64,000 nt of DNA from Synchiropus splendidus (lineage: Eukaryota > Chordata > Actinopteri > Syngnathiformes > Callionymidae), in assembly GCF_027744825.2 (NCBI RefSeq), contig NC_071348.1, positions 14,231,563 to 14,295,562 on the forward strand, in the 5' to 3' direction. Position numbers and translations under genes: made by a program. The notes below the pieces were generated by a model, which was given only the letters and a program-made list of their open reading frames with translations, ran no database searches and was not told the DNA's origin. Positions 25,609 through 57,599 of this stretch are shown here, in pieces (within the stretch, counting starts at the first letter, position 1; each line of letters begins with the position of its first letter).

Positions 25609-25908
25609 TTCACATCAGTACTATGTCTTGCCACTAGAGCATATGTTTGGAGAGTCTCGTGCTTGGTAATTCCAGAAAGATGCACATTCATGCCGGACGC
25701 GTTGCTTCCCATCCCTCCAACTTCAACAACTTTGTCTATCAAGCTGACCAGAAAAAGAATTCGAGGTTTTGCAGGTGATCTGTACACTGACCTTTTTAAG
25801 ATTATATATTACATCACAATCTTGGTTTTACCAAACAAAAACAAATGTATAGTCCCCATTTCTTTCCCTCTAACTTGCTCAGGTGTAAGTGAACTAGCAA
25901 CCTTTGAG
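25609..25908 (+). other. Two candidate plus-strand exons of unknown transcript
   Basis: A strong acceptor (CTTTTTTAG) begins an open 166-nt segment at 25609-25774 that ends at a GCAG|GTGATC donor. A second strong acceptor (TAACTTGCTCAG) opens a 26-nt segment at 25883-25908 with donor GAG|GTATGT. Together they keep one frame (ending GFAGVSELATFE). A third 26-nt segment with good sites lies at 26418-26443 and would bring a stop in that frame. They may be 5' UTR exons of kcnj14 or of a non-coding RNA. Confidence 0.25.
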
Positions 25909-26825
25909 GTATGTTGGCTTTGCTAGATAGGATCTATTGGAAGCGTTCAGTGTTTTGCTTCTGAAGAATTGTTGCAGAAGTTTTCTAGTGAATGAAATAG
26001 ATATAACAATGACTGTCAAGCACTTATTCATACTATCTAATACAGAATATGAAACTGTCAAAGCGGTGACGTGATTGGACCACAGTTCTTTGCAGAGACG
26101 AACACAATTTATGTGTTTTGGTTCAATAGTTTCTATTTAACTAACTACCTTTGTCTTTTCTTCTTCATGCCAAAACCAAGGTTATTTTCTGGATGAACTT
26201 TGTAAGAATTTGCATGCTTTTTCTCTTTCTCCTTATCAGCAGCATGTTCATGTTTTCATTGTTTGACCGAAATTGTTGTCTGTATAATCTGTGTAGTATA
26301 TCTACTGTCTTGTATTTAACTGTCTAGTGTTTCATCCCTAACCATCATCCTCTGTTGTTGAGTTTATGCCACTGTTTTGAGGTGTATCCTGCCTGCATGT
26401 GTTGTTTCTATTCATAGGAACCATAGTGGCCCTGCTATTGAAGGTAATCTTTCAGAGTGAGAGCCTAAGCTGACTACAGTTTTAGCGCAACATGCTTTGC
26501 TGAAGTTTCCATCGAAGGAAATTGAATGTAAATCAACATGTGTGCTGCCAACGGTTGCTGCTGACAACACATTGCAGAATAGACTGTTTTCAAGACTGAA
26601 GGACTATTCTGGGACATCTGATGGACCAGTTGCATGAAACAAAAGTGTCACCTGGTTATCATGTGGACCTAAATCAAAGTGTCAGTGAGGAATGAGACTC
26701 TGGTTCACATCTAACACATTGTCATCCCAGTAACACGCTTCTAACTCAATGGATTCGTAATTGTTTCACAAAGCACATGGACTGAGTTTTTTTCCCCAAA
26801 AGTAGCAGGAAGCTTGCAGTAAACT

Positions 26826-29237
26826 ATGGGGGCTGCGCGTGTCAAAAGGCGCTTCAGTGCTGTGGTGGATGGGCCAGTGGAGGAGGAGGAGGTCATGAGG
26901 CTGGCTCAGAGTGCTGCAGATACAGCCAAGACAGGAGGAAGCCCAACAGGGTCAGGTACTCCGACCAGTCCCTCTCCAACCCACGCCCTGAATGGCAAAG
27001 CTCTGCATTTTCAGAGCAACAGTCACAATGCACGGAGGCAGAGTGCCACTGGAGAGTCAGTCCATGGAGATACATGGGAAGAGAGAGCAGAAATGTGTTC
27101 CGGCCTAAGGAGCGGAAAAGGAGGTAGTGTAGGGGGAAGAGGAGATGGTAGGTCATCATCAGACCGGAATTCACTCTCCTCCCCCTCCACTATGAGCCAT
27201 CGGCGCAACCGGTGCTCAAGCCGTCGGCCCCGTCAGCGCTTTGTGGGCAAGGACGGACACTGCAACGTCACTTTTGTCAACATGAGCGAGAGGGGCCAGC
27301 GGTACCTCATTGACCTCTTCACTACTTGTGTAGACATCCGCTGGCGCTGGATGCTGGTCATCTTTACCCTCTCCTTTCTTCTCTCCTGGCTGATCTTTGG
27401 GTTTGCCTTTTGGCTTATTGCCTCTGCGCATGGGGACCTCTATATACAGCTCTCCCCCAGTTCAGGACCCTCTGGAGAGGGCAGGTCTGTGGCAGAGATG
27501 GATAAAGTGGCAGTGGTCGAGGAGCCGTGCTTCCTCCAGGTCAACAGTTTCATGGCAGCCTTTCTTCTCTCCTTGGAAACACAAACATCTATCGGTTACG
27601 GATTCAGGAGTGTAACTGAAGAGTGTCCCTTGGCGGTGGCGGCGGTCGTTTTGCAGTGCATTGTGGGCTGCATTATTGACGCCTTCATCATCGGGGCAGT
27701 GATGGCGAAGATTGCCAAGCCCAAGAAGCGCAACGAGACACTTGTGTTCTCTGAAACTGCCGTGGTTGCATTAAGAGATGGAAAACTCTGTATGATGTGG
27801 AGGGTTGGAAACCTACGCAAGAGTCACCTGGTAGAAGCACATGTCCGGGCTCAGCTGTTGAAGGTGAGCAACAGAAAATTAAAAATGGTCTTAAAAATAG
27901 AAGAAATGCTACATGTTAATCATTTGACTCAAAAGATTACGTCCTCAAGGGTTGTGATGTAGAGGTAAAGAGAGAGCGGCCATCTGGCTTGGTATTCTCT
28001 GGTCTGTCATTAATATGAGCTTGTTTCTCTCCAGGTTAGGAAGATTTAATACGGATTAACTCCCACAGTACTCACAGAACGGAGTTCTATTGTTATTTAT
28101 GATCTAATTATCTACTGTCTGTGGTGCTTGGGCTGCCCACACTTAGGTCATAGCGGATTCTGAAGTTGTTGTCTGAGTTGTTCATTGTCAAGTTTGTATT
28201 TGTGTGTTATTGACCAGTGTGTATATTTGTATGTGAGAGGTTGAAATTCTACTTTACCAGCTCGCAGTTCACTTAGGAAAGCATAGCACTCTTGCCATGG
28301 TGATATATAGTAGAAGCATTATATACTGTATATAATAGAAGCATTGAATATAAAGCCAGTATGAGTGATGAGCTAAAATATAAATGGCAGGATTACAATT
28401 GCGCTATCAGGCAATGAATGTGTCATTTGAGTGTAACAGCAGGTCCTCACTCCCTTCAGACGGAGAGAAATGTTTTATTTGCTACTTGTTATTTATCTTT
28501 CCTCATCCTTCTTTTCCAACAGCCAAGAGTCACTTCAGAGGGAGAGTTTCTACCACTGGATAACGTGGACATCAATGTTGGATTTGATACTGGCACTGAC
28601 CGCATCTTCCTAGTCTCACCAGTGACAATTGTCCACGAGATCAATGACGAGTCTCCGTTCTATGAAATGGACCGTAAGACTCTGGAAAGTGACTCTGAAT
28701 TGGAGGTCGTAGTCATACTAGAGGGCATGGTGGAAGCCACAGCCATGACCACACAGTGTCGTAGCTCTTATCTGGCATCGGAAATCCTGTGGGGACATCG
28801 TTTTGAACCTGTTCTCTTTGAGAGGAAGGAGTGCTACCAGGTAAGAAACAAACTTGTTCTAAAAGAAGAATATTATTTTCAGTAAAACAAGGAAACCAGC
28901 TCATTGGTTTTGTAGGGTTTCCAAAAGACAGATTGTTTTGTTCATTGGTACATAATCTATACAAATACAAATATTTATTTTTAGGATTTCTCGTTATTTA
29001 CAGAATTATTTGTTTTCCCTGATTAGATAGGTGAAGTATTTAAAGCAGAGGTATTTTCTTTTGCTTTTTCAGGTTGACTACTCATTCTTCCATCGAACAT
29101 ATGAGATTCCAGACACACCCTCATGTAGCGCTAAAGAACTGATGGAGCAGAAGTACCTTCAGGACGCACGCTTGTCCTTCTGCTACGAGAATGAAGTTGC
29201 ATTGCTCAATAGGTCTCCAGATAAGGAGCCCAAATGA
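26826..29237 (+). CDS. kcnj14: Inward-rectifier potassium channel Kir2.4
   Basis: Tetrameric plasma-membrane channel that sets resting potential. Coding exons are 26826-27863, 28523-28840 and 29073-29237; all junctions are GT-AG, phase 0, giving 506 aa. Helix M1 is about residues 176-200, the selectivity filter TSIGYG is 254-259, and M2 is about 267-293. Asp285 occupies the rectification position, Cys235 and Cys267 the conserved disulfide, and [13 protein letters not shown] at 297-309 the PIP2-binding start of the cytoplasmic domain. FCYENE near the end (488-493) is the Kir2 ER-export signal. The start [12 protein letters not shown] and [15 protein letters not shown] and AVAAVVLQC favour Kir2.4 over Kir2.1-2.3. 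Odd points are a Ser/Gly-rich N-terminus about 100 residues longer than in human, a longer outer turret (203-234), and a second coding intron. A likely acceptor (TAGCAG) at 26805-26810 suggests an upstream non-coding exon. Confidence 0.95.
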
Positions 29238-31240
29238 CTTATGGGATCAGATGTTGACTGAAGGATCAGGGAAAAGTGTAGGAAGGACAGGAAGAGGTTG
29301 GGACAGAGGGGAGCCATGGAAGGGAGCTTGTGTGGAGGTAATATACAGTAAACTCTGGCTGCGAAGGAATGACTGAACTTTTCAGACTTGCAGGTAAGCT
29401 ATAAGTTAGTGTTGACTTTTACACTACGATAGGCTTCATGTGGAGTTGTCTGATTGGCCCTGGCAATCTTCAAAAGCTGTAAGCTTTCTTCTTATCTACA
29501 ACTGGCCCATCATCACCCAGCACAACCGCGTCAAAAGCCCGAAGGAGGTCCAACACCGCCACCAGGTGGTAAAATACAGCGATTACGTGCAACAATTTGT
29601 CATTGATGTAATTTTTTTTTAATGGATTGTTTTTATTTTTTTACGGTGAGTATGAAAGGTAAATCACACAATGTAAAGATATTAAAATATTAAGTCATTT
29701 CAAAATTATTCATATGGTGACTTAGGCTTTGCAAGCACAAGAACTGATTAAATGTAAAAACATATGTCAACATGCAGCACTCTATGTTACAAGTAATCAC
29801 GCATTTTTATTTTTGTTTGATTTTGTTTTGTTTTAGATATTAGGCACATCAGTTGATTATGTATTCCACTAGAAAACTGTTAGTGTCATTGTTTTGGTTT
29901 GGTTTTGTTCTTTTCTGTATTGATATCCTGATCAGCATTGAGATTAAATGTTTTGTAATGCTGTCTGTAATACATACATATTGAACTCATCACAGATACT
30001 ATTTCAATATGCAATGGCATGACTTTTATTGTGTCATTCTGATGACAAATTGTGTGGTCACGATACAAAACAAAGGCACCTCACTGACTCTATAAATAAA
30101 CCAGAGAACACTTCATCATCCATGCTATTTTACTAGAAACTGAGTAGAATGGATGTAATATTTCTACAAATGTTAACATTGATCTTTGCATCAAAGTGAC
30201 CATTCTATATTTTGATGCAATCATGACATGTTCTCTGTATAAACTTATTTAAACTGTCCTCTGAAAATGACAATGAATTTGGTTTCTTCTGATTAGAAAT
30301 TTGTTTTTGCCATTTTTTTCATGGGCACATTGAGTTCCATTATTTCATAATAATGTCTGATCCCAGTTTAACATGCTCAGATTATTTTTTACTCAACATT
30401 TGATCAGTTCATTTTTCCAAGATAATATACAGTAAGATTACCTCAACTTGTTAAACTATCAAGCTAATATTTCAATCTACTAATCAGTGTTGTGAAAGTT
30501 TCCTGCTCTTGTAGGTGGTATAAATTAGAATCTTTATCAGCAGTAAACATATCAATTGTTGGTGTCTTCCTATACACTGCTCTTTTATGACCTATGCTCT
30601 ATTTATAGGAAGAGTGGTGGGTCACTGCTTGCTTGAAATGTAACTTGAACCATCGGTTTGATTTTCAAGCAGTTTTCCAAACTGCTCTGCAGCAATGTCA
30701 GTGTCAAAATGCGAATGGCTGTTTAACCATCATCATTGCGTCACTGACACAACGACAAAACTGTGTTGCTAAAATCAGTTTAGTTTAAATACTAAGCTGC
30801 ACAGTTTAACAAAATACTGTGGTCATGATGAGTACACATTAATTATATATTGCAACATGAAGATTTATGCATCTCTTTCGTTTGGAGTCATTATAAAGCA
30901 CTTTTTCTTGTATTGATATTTTAAATTTGTATAAAAAGGAGACTAAAAAAGCCTTTGTTATTGTGTTTTACTGTTTTACATTTATTCCTTGTGCTTTCTC
31001 TGGTAGGTATGATTTGCCATTTCAGGCTAAAACACATCCACCAGCCTGAAGCCAGTTGCTAGCTCACAAAAACTCCACCCTATTAAGAATGAAGCATAGG
31101 GAATGCTTTAATTGTCTGCCAGCTCCAGAGGCCCAGCAGACTGGAACACAGGGCCTTATGCTCCACATTACATGTCTGCAGTCAGTTAGACTTAACCCCC
31201 TCCAGTGTTGTGTCTTGACGCGGCTTTTTAAAATCTGAAC
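29238..31240. other. kcnj14 3' UTR and kcnj14-myh14 intergenic DNA
   Basis: No further coding exon seen. An AATAAA at 30095-30100 is one candidate poly(A) signal for kcnj14, but several similar AT-rich signals occur and the 3' end is not fixed. From about 30.1 kb on, the sequence is AT-rich with no supported gene. Confidence 0.5.
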
Positions 31241-31249
31241 TGGGGTCTG

Positions 31250-31648
31250 TAGATAAATCGATCACTCGTAAACAAAGAGCGCGCAAATCTCCTTCCTTCA
31301 GCGCGAGACTGCAGCACTGTGGCACCTGCTACGGCCGTCTGATTGACTTCCAAATGCGTCAGTCAACCTTAGTCCCGCCCAGAAGCTGTCGTCATTCGCT
31401 ACAGGCGGACATCTTTGCTGTTGACTGAATGCAATTGGTCACCGCACCCGGTTCACGGCCTCCACAGGGCAGGCGTTTCCGACTGAATGCAGGGGGAGGG
31501 CTCACCAAGCGGTTGTAAATGTTTATTGGAGTGTTTCCTCGCTAATGCCCCACTGGAACGCGAATCCGAATCTCTGGTTGGTCTTGTAACCGGAAGAGGT
31601 CCTCCTGGAGTGAAGCCGCCGCCTTGCCCTCACTGCTCGCGTCTCGAC
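31250..31648 (+). promoter_or_regulatory. myh14: Candidate myh14 CpG-rich promoter and non-coding first exon
   Basis: A GC- and CpG-rich block upstream of the first coding exon. It carries an Sp1-type CCCGCCC near 31374, an inverted CCAAT box (CAATTGGTCA near 31432) and an ETS-type CCGGAAG near 31591. It ends in a strong donor, CTCGAC|GTGAGTGC, at 31648/31649. The coding exon starts 13 nt after an acceptor at 34651-34654, so at least one upstream non-coding exon is required. A second possible donor is AAG|GTAACA at 31800/31801. Confidence 0.55.
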
Positions 31649-34600
31649 GTGAGTGCGGCTCTGCTGAGAACGGTGCAATGATAAAAGCCGCATATGCGGT
31701 AGCTTCCACACCTATCTGGCAGCAAAATAGCCCACAACTAGTCTCACAAGAAGCTCCTCGCACCGCAGCCTTTAACCACGTCTCAAAGAAGAAGCCCAAG
31801 GTAACATCTTTAATTCCCTTGCTTGTGATGTGTTGTAACGTGAAGCGATCATATTTTTTTCTTCAGCTGGCTAACGCTAGGTTAGTCCAGTTGTGGATTG
31901 ATATTGAAGAGGTTCCTGGAAACCTACATCGGTTAGATCTACACCCATGGCCTTTACTGAAAATTACCTTAGGAACAAGTCAGATGCTATGTCAACTGAA
32001 TTATTATTTATTATATCGCGACCCGTACTGTAAACCAGTGGACGTCCACCTTCATGTCTTATTATTCTCATTGCCCTCCGTCCACCCCATTACGAGTGCT
32101 GTAATAATGGTTTTATTATCTCTGGTGTCTCTGTACTTGGTTCCCACATGAATGCGGTTCACGCAGTCAATTAAAGGGCTGGGGCTCATGTGATTGTTCG
32201 TGTCTTCTGTTCAAGGTGTGGTTATTTTTATTGTATTGCTGGTCGTTAAAAGATGTGGCCTACGTCAGAGACGCCATTACCCACAAAAGCAACGGTTATT
32301 CATTAAAGTCACTTTGATTCTCAACATCATGAGCTAAGTCTACCGTGTCCCCCCCGCCCCTTTAGCGCGCACGCACAACGCACAGACACCGGTGGTACAA
32401 GCATAAAAGACACAGGACCCCCTGCAGTGGATGACCTCGGTTCAAATTCAGTCTGTGTTGACTCTTGATACGGAGGTTTTGGCTGGTCCTGCTGCTGCAG
32501 ATGGAGTTTACTGGTCAGTTCTATGTGAGTTTATGCTCTTTGTCATGAGCCTTGATTTAGTCCATGACAAACAAGATAATGTGAGATTAGAGAGACTATG
32601 TTGGTTGGAATGCTGGAACATTTCTCCCACTTGACTCAGGGTGTTTAATATAAAAATATACAAAACAATCAGTAAAATGGAATTGAATTTCTATCAGCTC
32701 TTGTGACTGATTCATAGTAAGAAAGAAAAACATTTGAATGAAACGATTGAATGTTATAGTTTGTATCACTTGGTATGAGAGGCAAAATGTCCTGGTTGAT
32801 GAGTCTTTTTTTTTTTTTTACATTTAGACTCACCAACTTCTAAATTAGTTCCAAGGATTACAAATGATAATCCTGTATTTGCAAACAGCAACACGTAGTA
32901 ATGTTTGAGTAAGTGTTTTAGGTTTAGGTTTATTGGTAATAGGTGTCCTAGTCAAACGTGTTTCTCAACCAAATTCATCGGTGTATATTCTCTGACACCA
33001 TCAACTAGATTAAACTAAATTAAGTGAAAGTAATGGAACCTGGTTTGCTTCACTTATTTTAAAATTAAACACAATTTATTTCTCCATCTTTACTTATTAT
33101 AGTTCCACATTTTTATCATGTAATGCATTCTGAAGAGATTTGACCAACTTGAAGTATTCAAAACTTGCATCTTTTAGGCATGTATGCCAAGTTGCTTCAT
33201 GCCAGCAAGAGATGACATATTTTCCATACTTGCTGGCTGGGTGGTGGCAACCCTTTTGTCTGAGTGTTTATTCCACACCCAGGGTCATATTGTATTAGCT
33301 GTTATGGAAGAGACAGGCTGTGAGACTGGGTCATGAGCAGACACAGCAGAAACAACTGTGTTGCATAGCAGGAATCAGGCCTGATGACATACCTGTCGAG
33401 GTATGGAGACGCCTAACACTGAACACACAAACACTGACACATGCACTCACGCACCATTCTCACCTGCACATATGAATGTTGTATAAAAAATAGACTCCTC
33501 CTTTATTACGAGACATGAACTGATCCATTGATCCAGTCAATAATTTCAAACATTTCTTTTTCGTTTACTAGCAGATCACAGAGGTAGGTCTGGTAGATGG
33601 CGAGGCGTTAAAAACATTCATGGAATGTTAAACAAAAACCCTTTCACATAACTTTGATTTTTGTTTCTAAGCATGTGTTGTACATGGTTTATCATGTGGT
33701 TTGAGTGATTGTAACAGGAAAACTCTTCATTCACTAAATATTCTTCAATAGTATTTCAAAAGGTGGTTGCTTTGGGTTGGGTCGCCATGGTTGTTTTGTA
33801 AAAGTGCCCTGGTTTTGACATGTATTCATTTTAGCTTAGATTTAGCTCACCAAAGATACTTTTATCCTCTACTGTCTTTTTCCCCAATCCAATTCTAAAT
33901 ATTTTCAACCCTGAGTAACCCCATTTCAGGAGTCAAGGAAGTCTACAGGGAGGCAATTCAATTATTTGTATATGTTATAGGTTTCTGGTCAAAAGGCAAA
34001 CTAGTTGAAGCCCCCTTTGTTATTCTAGAATTTGACATTTTATTGTCCAATTGAATAACCATTAATGATCATTGAAAAAGAAGTCGCAATTCATTAAAAG
34101 TCATAACCAACCCCATGAGAACTGAATGAATTAAATCAGTTTATGATTTTCTATCTATTTGTGCTGCCCGAGTGTCAATGTCATCTGATCTTGTGGTGGA
34201 TTTACTGAGGTCTACTTTTACATTTAAGGATCAGCATCATTATCTCCCTCTTCATTCCCTCTGTCAGAGTTTGGACAGTACTTGGCTTTTGCATTATGGG
34301 CGAGGTTGAGAGATTTTTGAGAAGAGAAGTCTGGGCCTATTTGTATCTCCTCGCCAGTGGTATCCTACTTCGCTCTACTCCCTCAGTGTTTCTTCCCCTC
34401 TTCTGTCATGTCAGTTTACTTTGTTGATTGATGAATCTCGCTGTTCCTCCACCCTTCCACTCATCCAGTGTCTCCATTGCTGTTTCTCCTTGAATTGTCA
34501 TGTTTAACAATTAGGCCACCACTGGTCTGATATCTGCCAACAGTGGCCTGCATTTCACTGTTGCTTGTTCTTTATGAAGTGTGCGACTACTATGACCCTG

Positions 34601-34654
34601 AACAAACAGCGTCACCCTTAAAATGTTGACTTTTGATTCCATTTTCTCTTCTAG
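31649..34654 (+). other. myh14: myh14 5' intron
   Basis: Non-coding AT-rich sequence between the candidate first exon and the first coding exon. It holds open frames by chance (for example 31624-32151, which runs across the donor) but no further supported feature. A CT-rich tract precedes the acceptor TTCTCTTCTAG at 34644-34654. Confidence 0.5.
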
Positions 34655-34667
34655 TGCCAGTAGTACC

Positions 34668-54415
<19,748 letters not shown>

Positions 54416-57400
54416 CACACTCGCACACAGACACACACCGTCTGGATGACAGCTGCACTGACAGAATCTGTTATAGCTCGATGCTTATATGATTTTCCTT
54501 GGTACAATAGGACTTTTGACAAAAATTGAAATTTGGTCAAAGCAACAAGTACACTAGCTAATGTAGAGTTGATATACGTTAACATGAACAATTAACAATT
54601 ATTTTCCATCAGTAAGTAACAGTAAGATTTGAAAATAGCAGCGAGAAGTTATTTGATTTTGTGTTCCTTCATAGGAGCTTTTGGAGCAGTCCAAATTCAA
54701 ACACTAACATTGACTGTGCTTTTCAAAACATCTGGCAGTTTAGCCAAAGTAGGAAAGGTAATGGCAATATGAGGCTACATAAACTCACAGTGAGGAACAA
54801 GGGGAAGTTGTCATGACATTCTTCTCTTCTAAATCAGTTTAGATAATAAAGAAATGTCTTCTATTGTGAGTCTGGCCACTTTCAGCTGAAGCCATGTTTG
54901 CTAGCTATCTTCACTAAGGGCTGCAGGAGGAGGGTTGTTCAGACAATCTGTAATAACTGACATTTTGACAAGTTTGGCTTTTTTAGTAAGAAAAACAAAA
55001 TCAGCAATAACTTGAAAAATACTTGACAGTATTGTGTGATTTCGATTGGCTTTGACAGTAAGACTGGCTTCCAAATGAGTGGTTAACTTGCTTCGAGAGA
55101 CTTGCTTGTCTTCAAATGCTGCTTCTGGACTTTTTAGTGATCTCAATATGAATCTCTCAGTAATAGCAAGATGTTTACTGTATGAACTGTAGTAACTCTC
55201 TTCCAGACTATACCAGCGATATGAGACTTGTCTGGTGTCCTAATATAGTCTCCCTCCAACTGGGCCTCTGACTTTTTGTATACACAAGAACAAACAGGCA
55301 GAAATCTTGCTAGACTGACGTGTTTTTTCCTGACAAATGTTGTGTACATTGTAACTTTCACTGTGTAAATCGAACAAAGCTTTGTAGGCGTACGGATGAG
55401 ACAAAAGGGACGTAGGGAAGTAGCAAATGTAACGTAGCTGTAGACTAGGGTAGGTGATGGAGACAGATGCCACTTCGGGAGCTGTCAGTTTATGCTAGTT
55501 AGCAGAAGCACCGGGGTTTCGTTTTTACCCTAAGTAAGAATACCACTGTTGCAACACAAATTTTTAGACACGCTGTGTTTGTGAAACCGGAATTTTCCCG
55601 CATGGTTTATCATTTGAGCGATAATCGTTTGCAAAGCCAAGACATGAATGTTTCGTTGATGCTTTAACTTCTCAGCGGTGGATATTTCCCAAAAAGCAGT
55701 CCTACTGACCCCGTAGTTTTAGTAGTTTTGATCCTCTTGTGAAAGAAATCAAGGCCAACTGTCCAGTTTGACAGAATGTCAGACTAAAGACAGGCGTGGT
55801 CACCAATGTTTCTTCATTTAATCTGAATGTTTACTTTTGATTTTTTCGTATTTATGCCAACTGCTGAGCTCATGCCAGTTCTGGATGTCAAACCAAACGT
55901 GACATTGCTGCGACGAGTCTGAGAACTTATCATTATCATTGTTCTGTGCTATGATTGACAGCTACAAGATCAAAAACTACTACTAACGTCACCCTGTGAC
56001 TTGTTTTTTTTTAATGCTCGCATCTGTAAAATTACTTTATTTTAGTAATATGCAAATGAGTTTGTTTGAATCTTTGTTGTTTTTTTTTAATGATATTCTG
56101 TGATTGCTGCACTTTACACACCACCAGTGGAGATAAACCGGACCTTTTCTGAGTATCAGTCTGCTTTCATGTCCAAAACTGCATCAAGCCAAATGGGTTT
56201 GTTCAGACATCATAGATGTGAGGTGATTGGTTCATGCCTTGATAGACCAAAATCTGATAACACATGACCCCAACGGCAGAGTTGAGGTAACTTGTAGCGA
56301 GATAATGAGGAGGCCGGTGCTTCTCAGGGGTGATGACTCTGCTCATGGCTACTGTGCAACTTGAAACTATTTTGAAAAACTGTTTTATTGTTAAGCCTTT
56401 TTTCCTTTTGTTTATGATGTAATTATAAAACATATGACTGGGGTTAACTTTAATATATGTGGCTGGTTTTGAATTTGTGCCTCCTTGTTTCTTTGCACAC
56501 ACACACGCACATGTTATGTTTTTAGGATTTGTGAGGACATTGACATAATGCTTTCCCCAGCCTCACCCCCTAAACCTAACCATCCAAAACAAATGGCTCG
56601 CCTTAACCAGGGCCTAAAGCAAACTGAAATTCAATTACAAGGGCCCAGTTATTTTGAAGTGTTAATCCTCAAATTGAGGCTTTACCCTTGTCCCCACAAA
56701 TAGCCCCATATAGCAAAAGGTCCCAACAAGGTTGTGTCTTATATCTTGTAGCTATACATGTTCACAAGCACAAACACACACAGGTTCGTATTTCTATCCT
56801 TGTTTGGGGACACTGAGGTTCCTGATGCAATAATGCTTTCCCCAGCCTCTCACCCCTAACCTAACCATCCAAAACAAAAGGCTAACCTTTACCAAACTTA
56901 AACCTTAATATGGGGACATACTTATTTTGTTTAAGTCGTCATCCTCAAATTCAGGGTTAAAGATGCTAGAACACTGCTAAGGTCTAACTAAGCCAAATGT
57001 CCTCACAAGAATAGCTGAATCAATTACACACACACACAAAAACTCTACATTGTTTCATTCATCAAACGTTATTACTGCATTACAATAATACTGACCACTG
57101 CCACAGCACATTCCTCACATTGCTCATGCTCACCCAAATTGTAGTTTTGTTTTTTACCCGATCGACACCTTTTCGATTAGTAAATGTGATGACCTCACTT
57201 GGACAACAGGTGCCATTTTGCGCTATATGGAGGATCCTCAAACATCTCCCCCCACCTTCCATTCAGAGGTGAACTGTCCCCTGAAGCCTCACGGCGCCCG
57301 GGGCTCCCACTCCCCTTTCTCCAGTTCTACTGTCAGGAGTTAGAGTGACTGTCATGTGTTAAAACTACACCCGAATAATGCGCCTGTCCAGCTAGTGCAG

Positions 57401-57599
57401 TGCGGAAAAAAACCACTGATCATGTTACACGAATAATTAAAAGACAGATGAAAGAGATTGCAATATTTAATGAATTTTAAACACACTTGTCTCATAAGTG
57501 TGAAGTCACTTTGTCGATCTAATGCAGTCATGACATAGTAAAGCAATCACAGGAAAAATAAAAAGTGATATACGAGGCAAACACACATGGACATATTAA
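54416..57599. other. myh14 3' UTR and intergenic DNA
   Basis: No further coding exon. A CA-rich stretch follows the stop directly. An AATAAA at 54845-54850 is one possible poly(A) signal. A duplicated dispersed repeat lies at about 56485-57040. The window then reaches the 3' end of the convergent minus-strand gene at 57600. Confidence 0.55.
56485..57040. repeat. Two diverged copies of a teleost dispersed repeat with CA tracts
   Basis: The string AATGCTTTCCCCAGCCTC, then CCTAACCATCCAAAACAAA, occurs at about 56546-56593 and again at about 56830-56878, in the same orientation. Each copy has nearby CA runs and a GGGGACA/GTCCCCACA-type phrase. This phrase set is common in fish genomes. The outer limits are approximate. 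Confidence 0.75.

Noticed and set aside
31624..32151. 175-codon open frame at the myh14 5' end
   Set aside because: It crosses two good splice donors, has no family likeness, and the true myosin reading begins at 34668.
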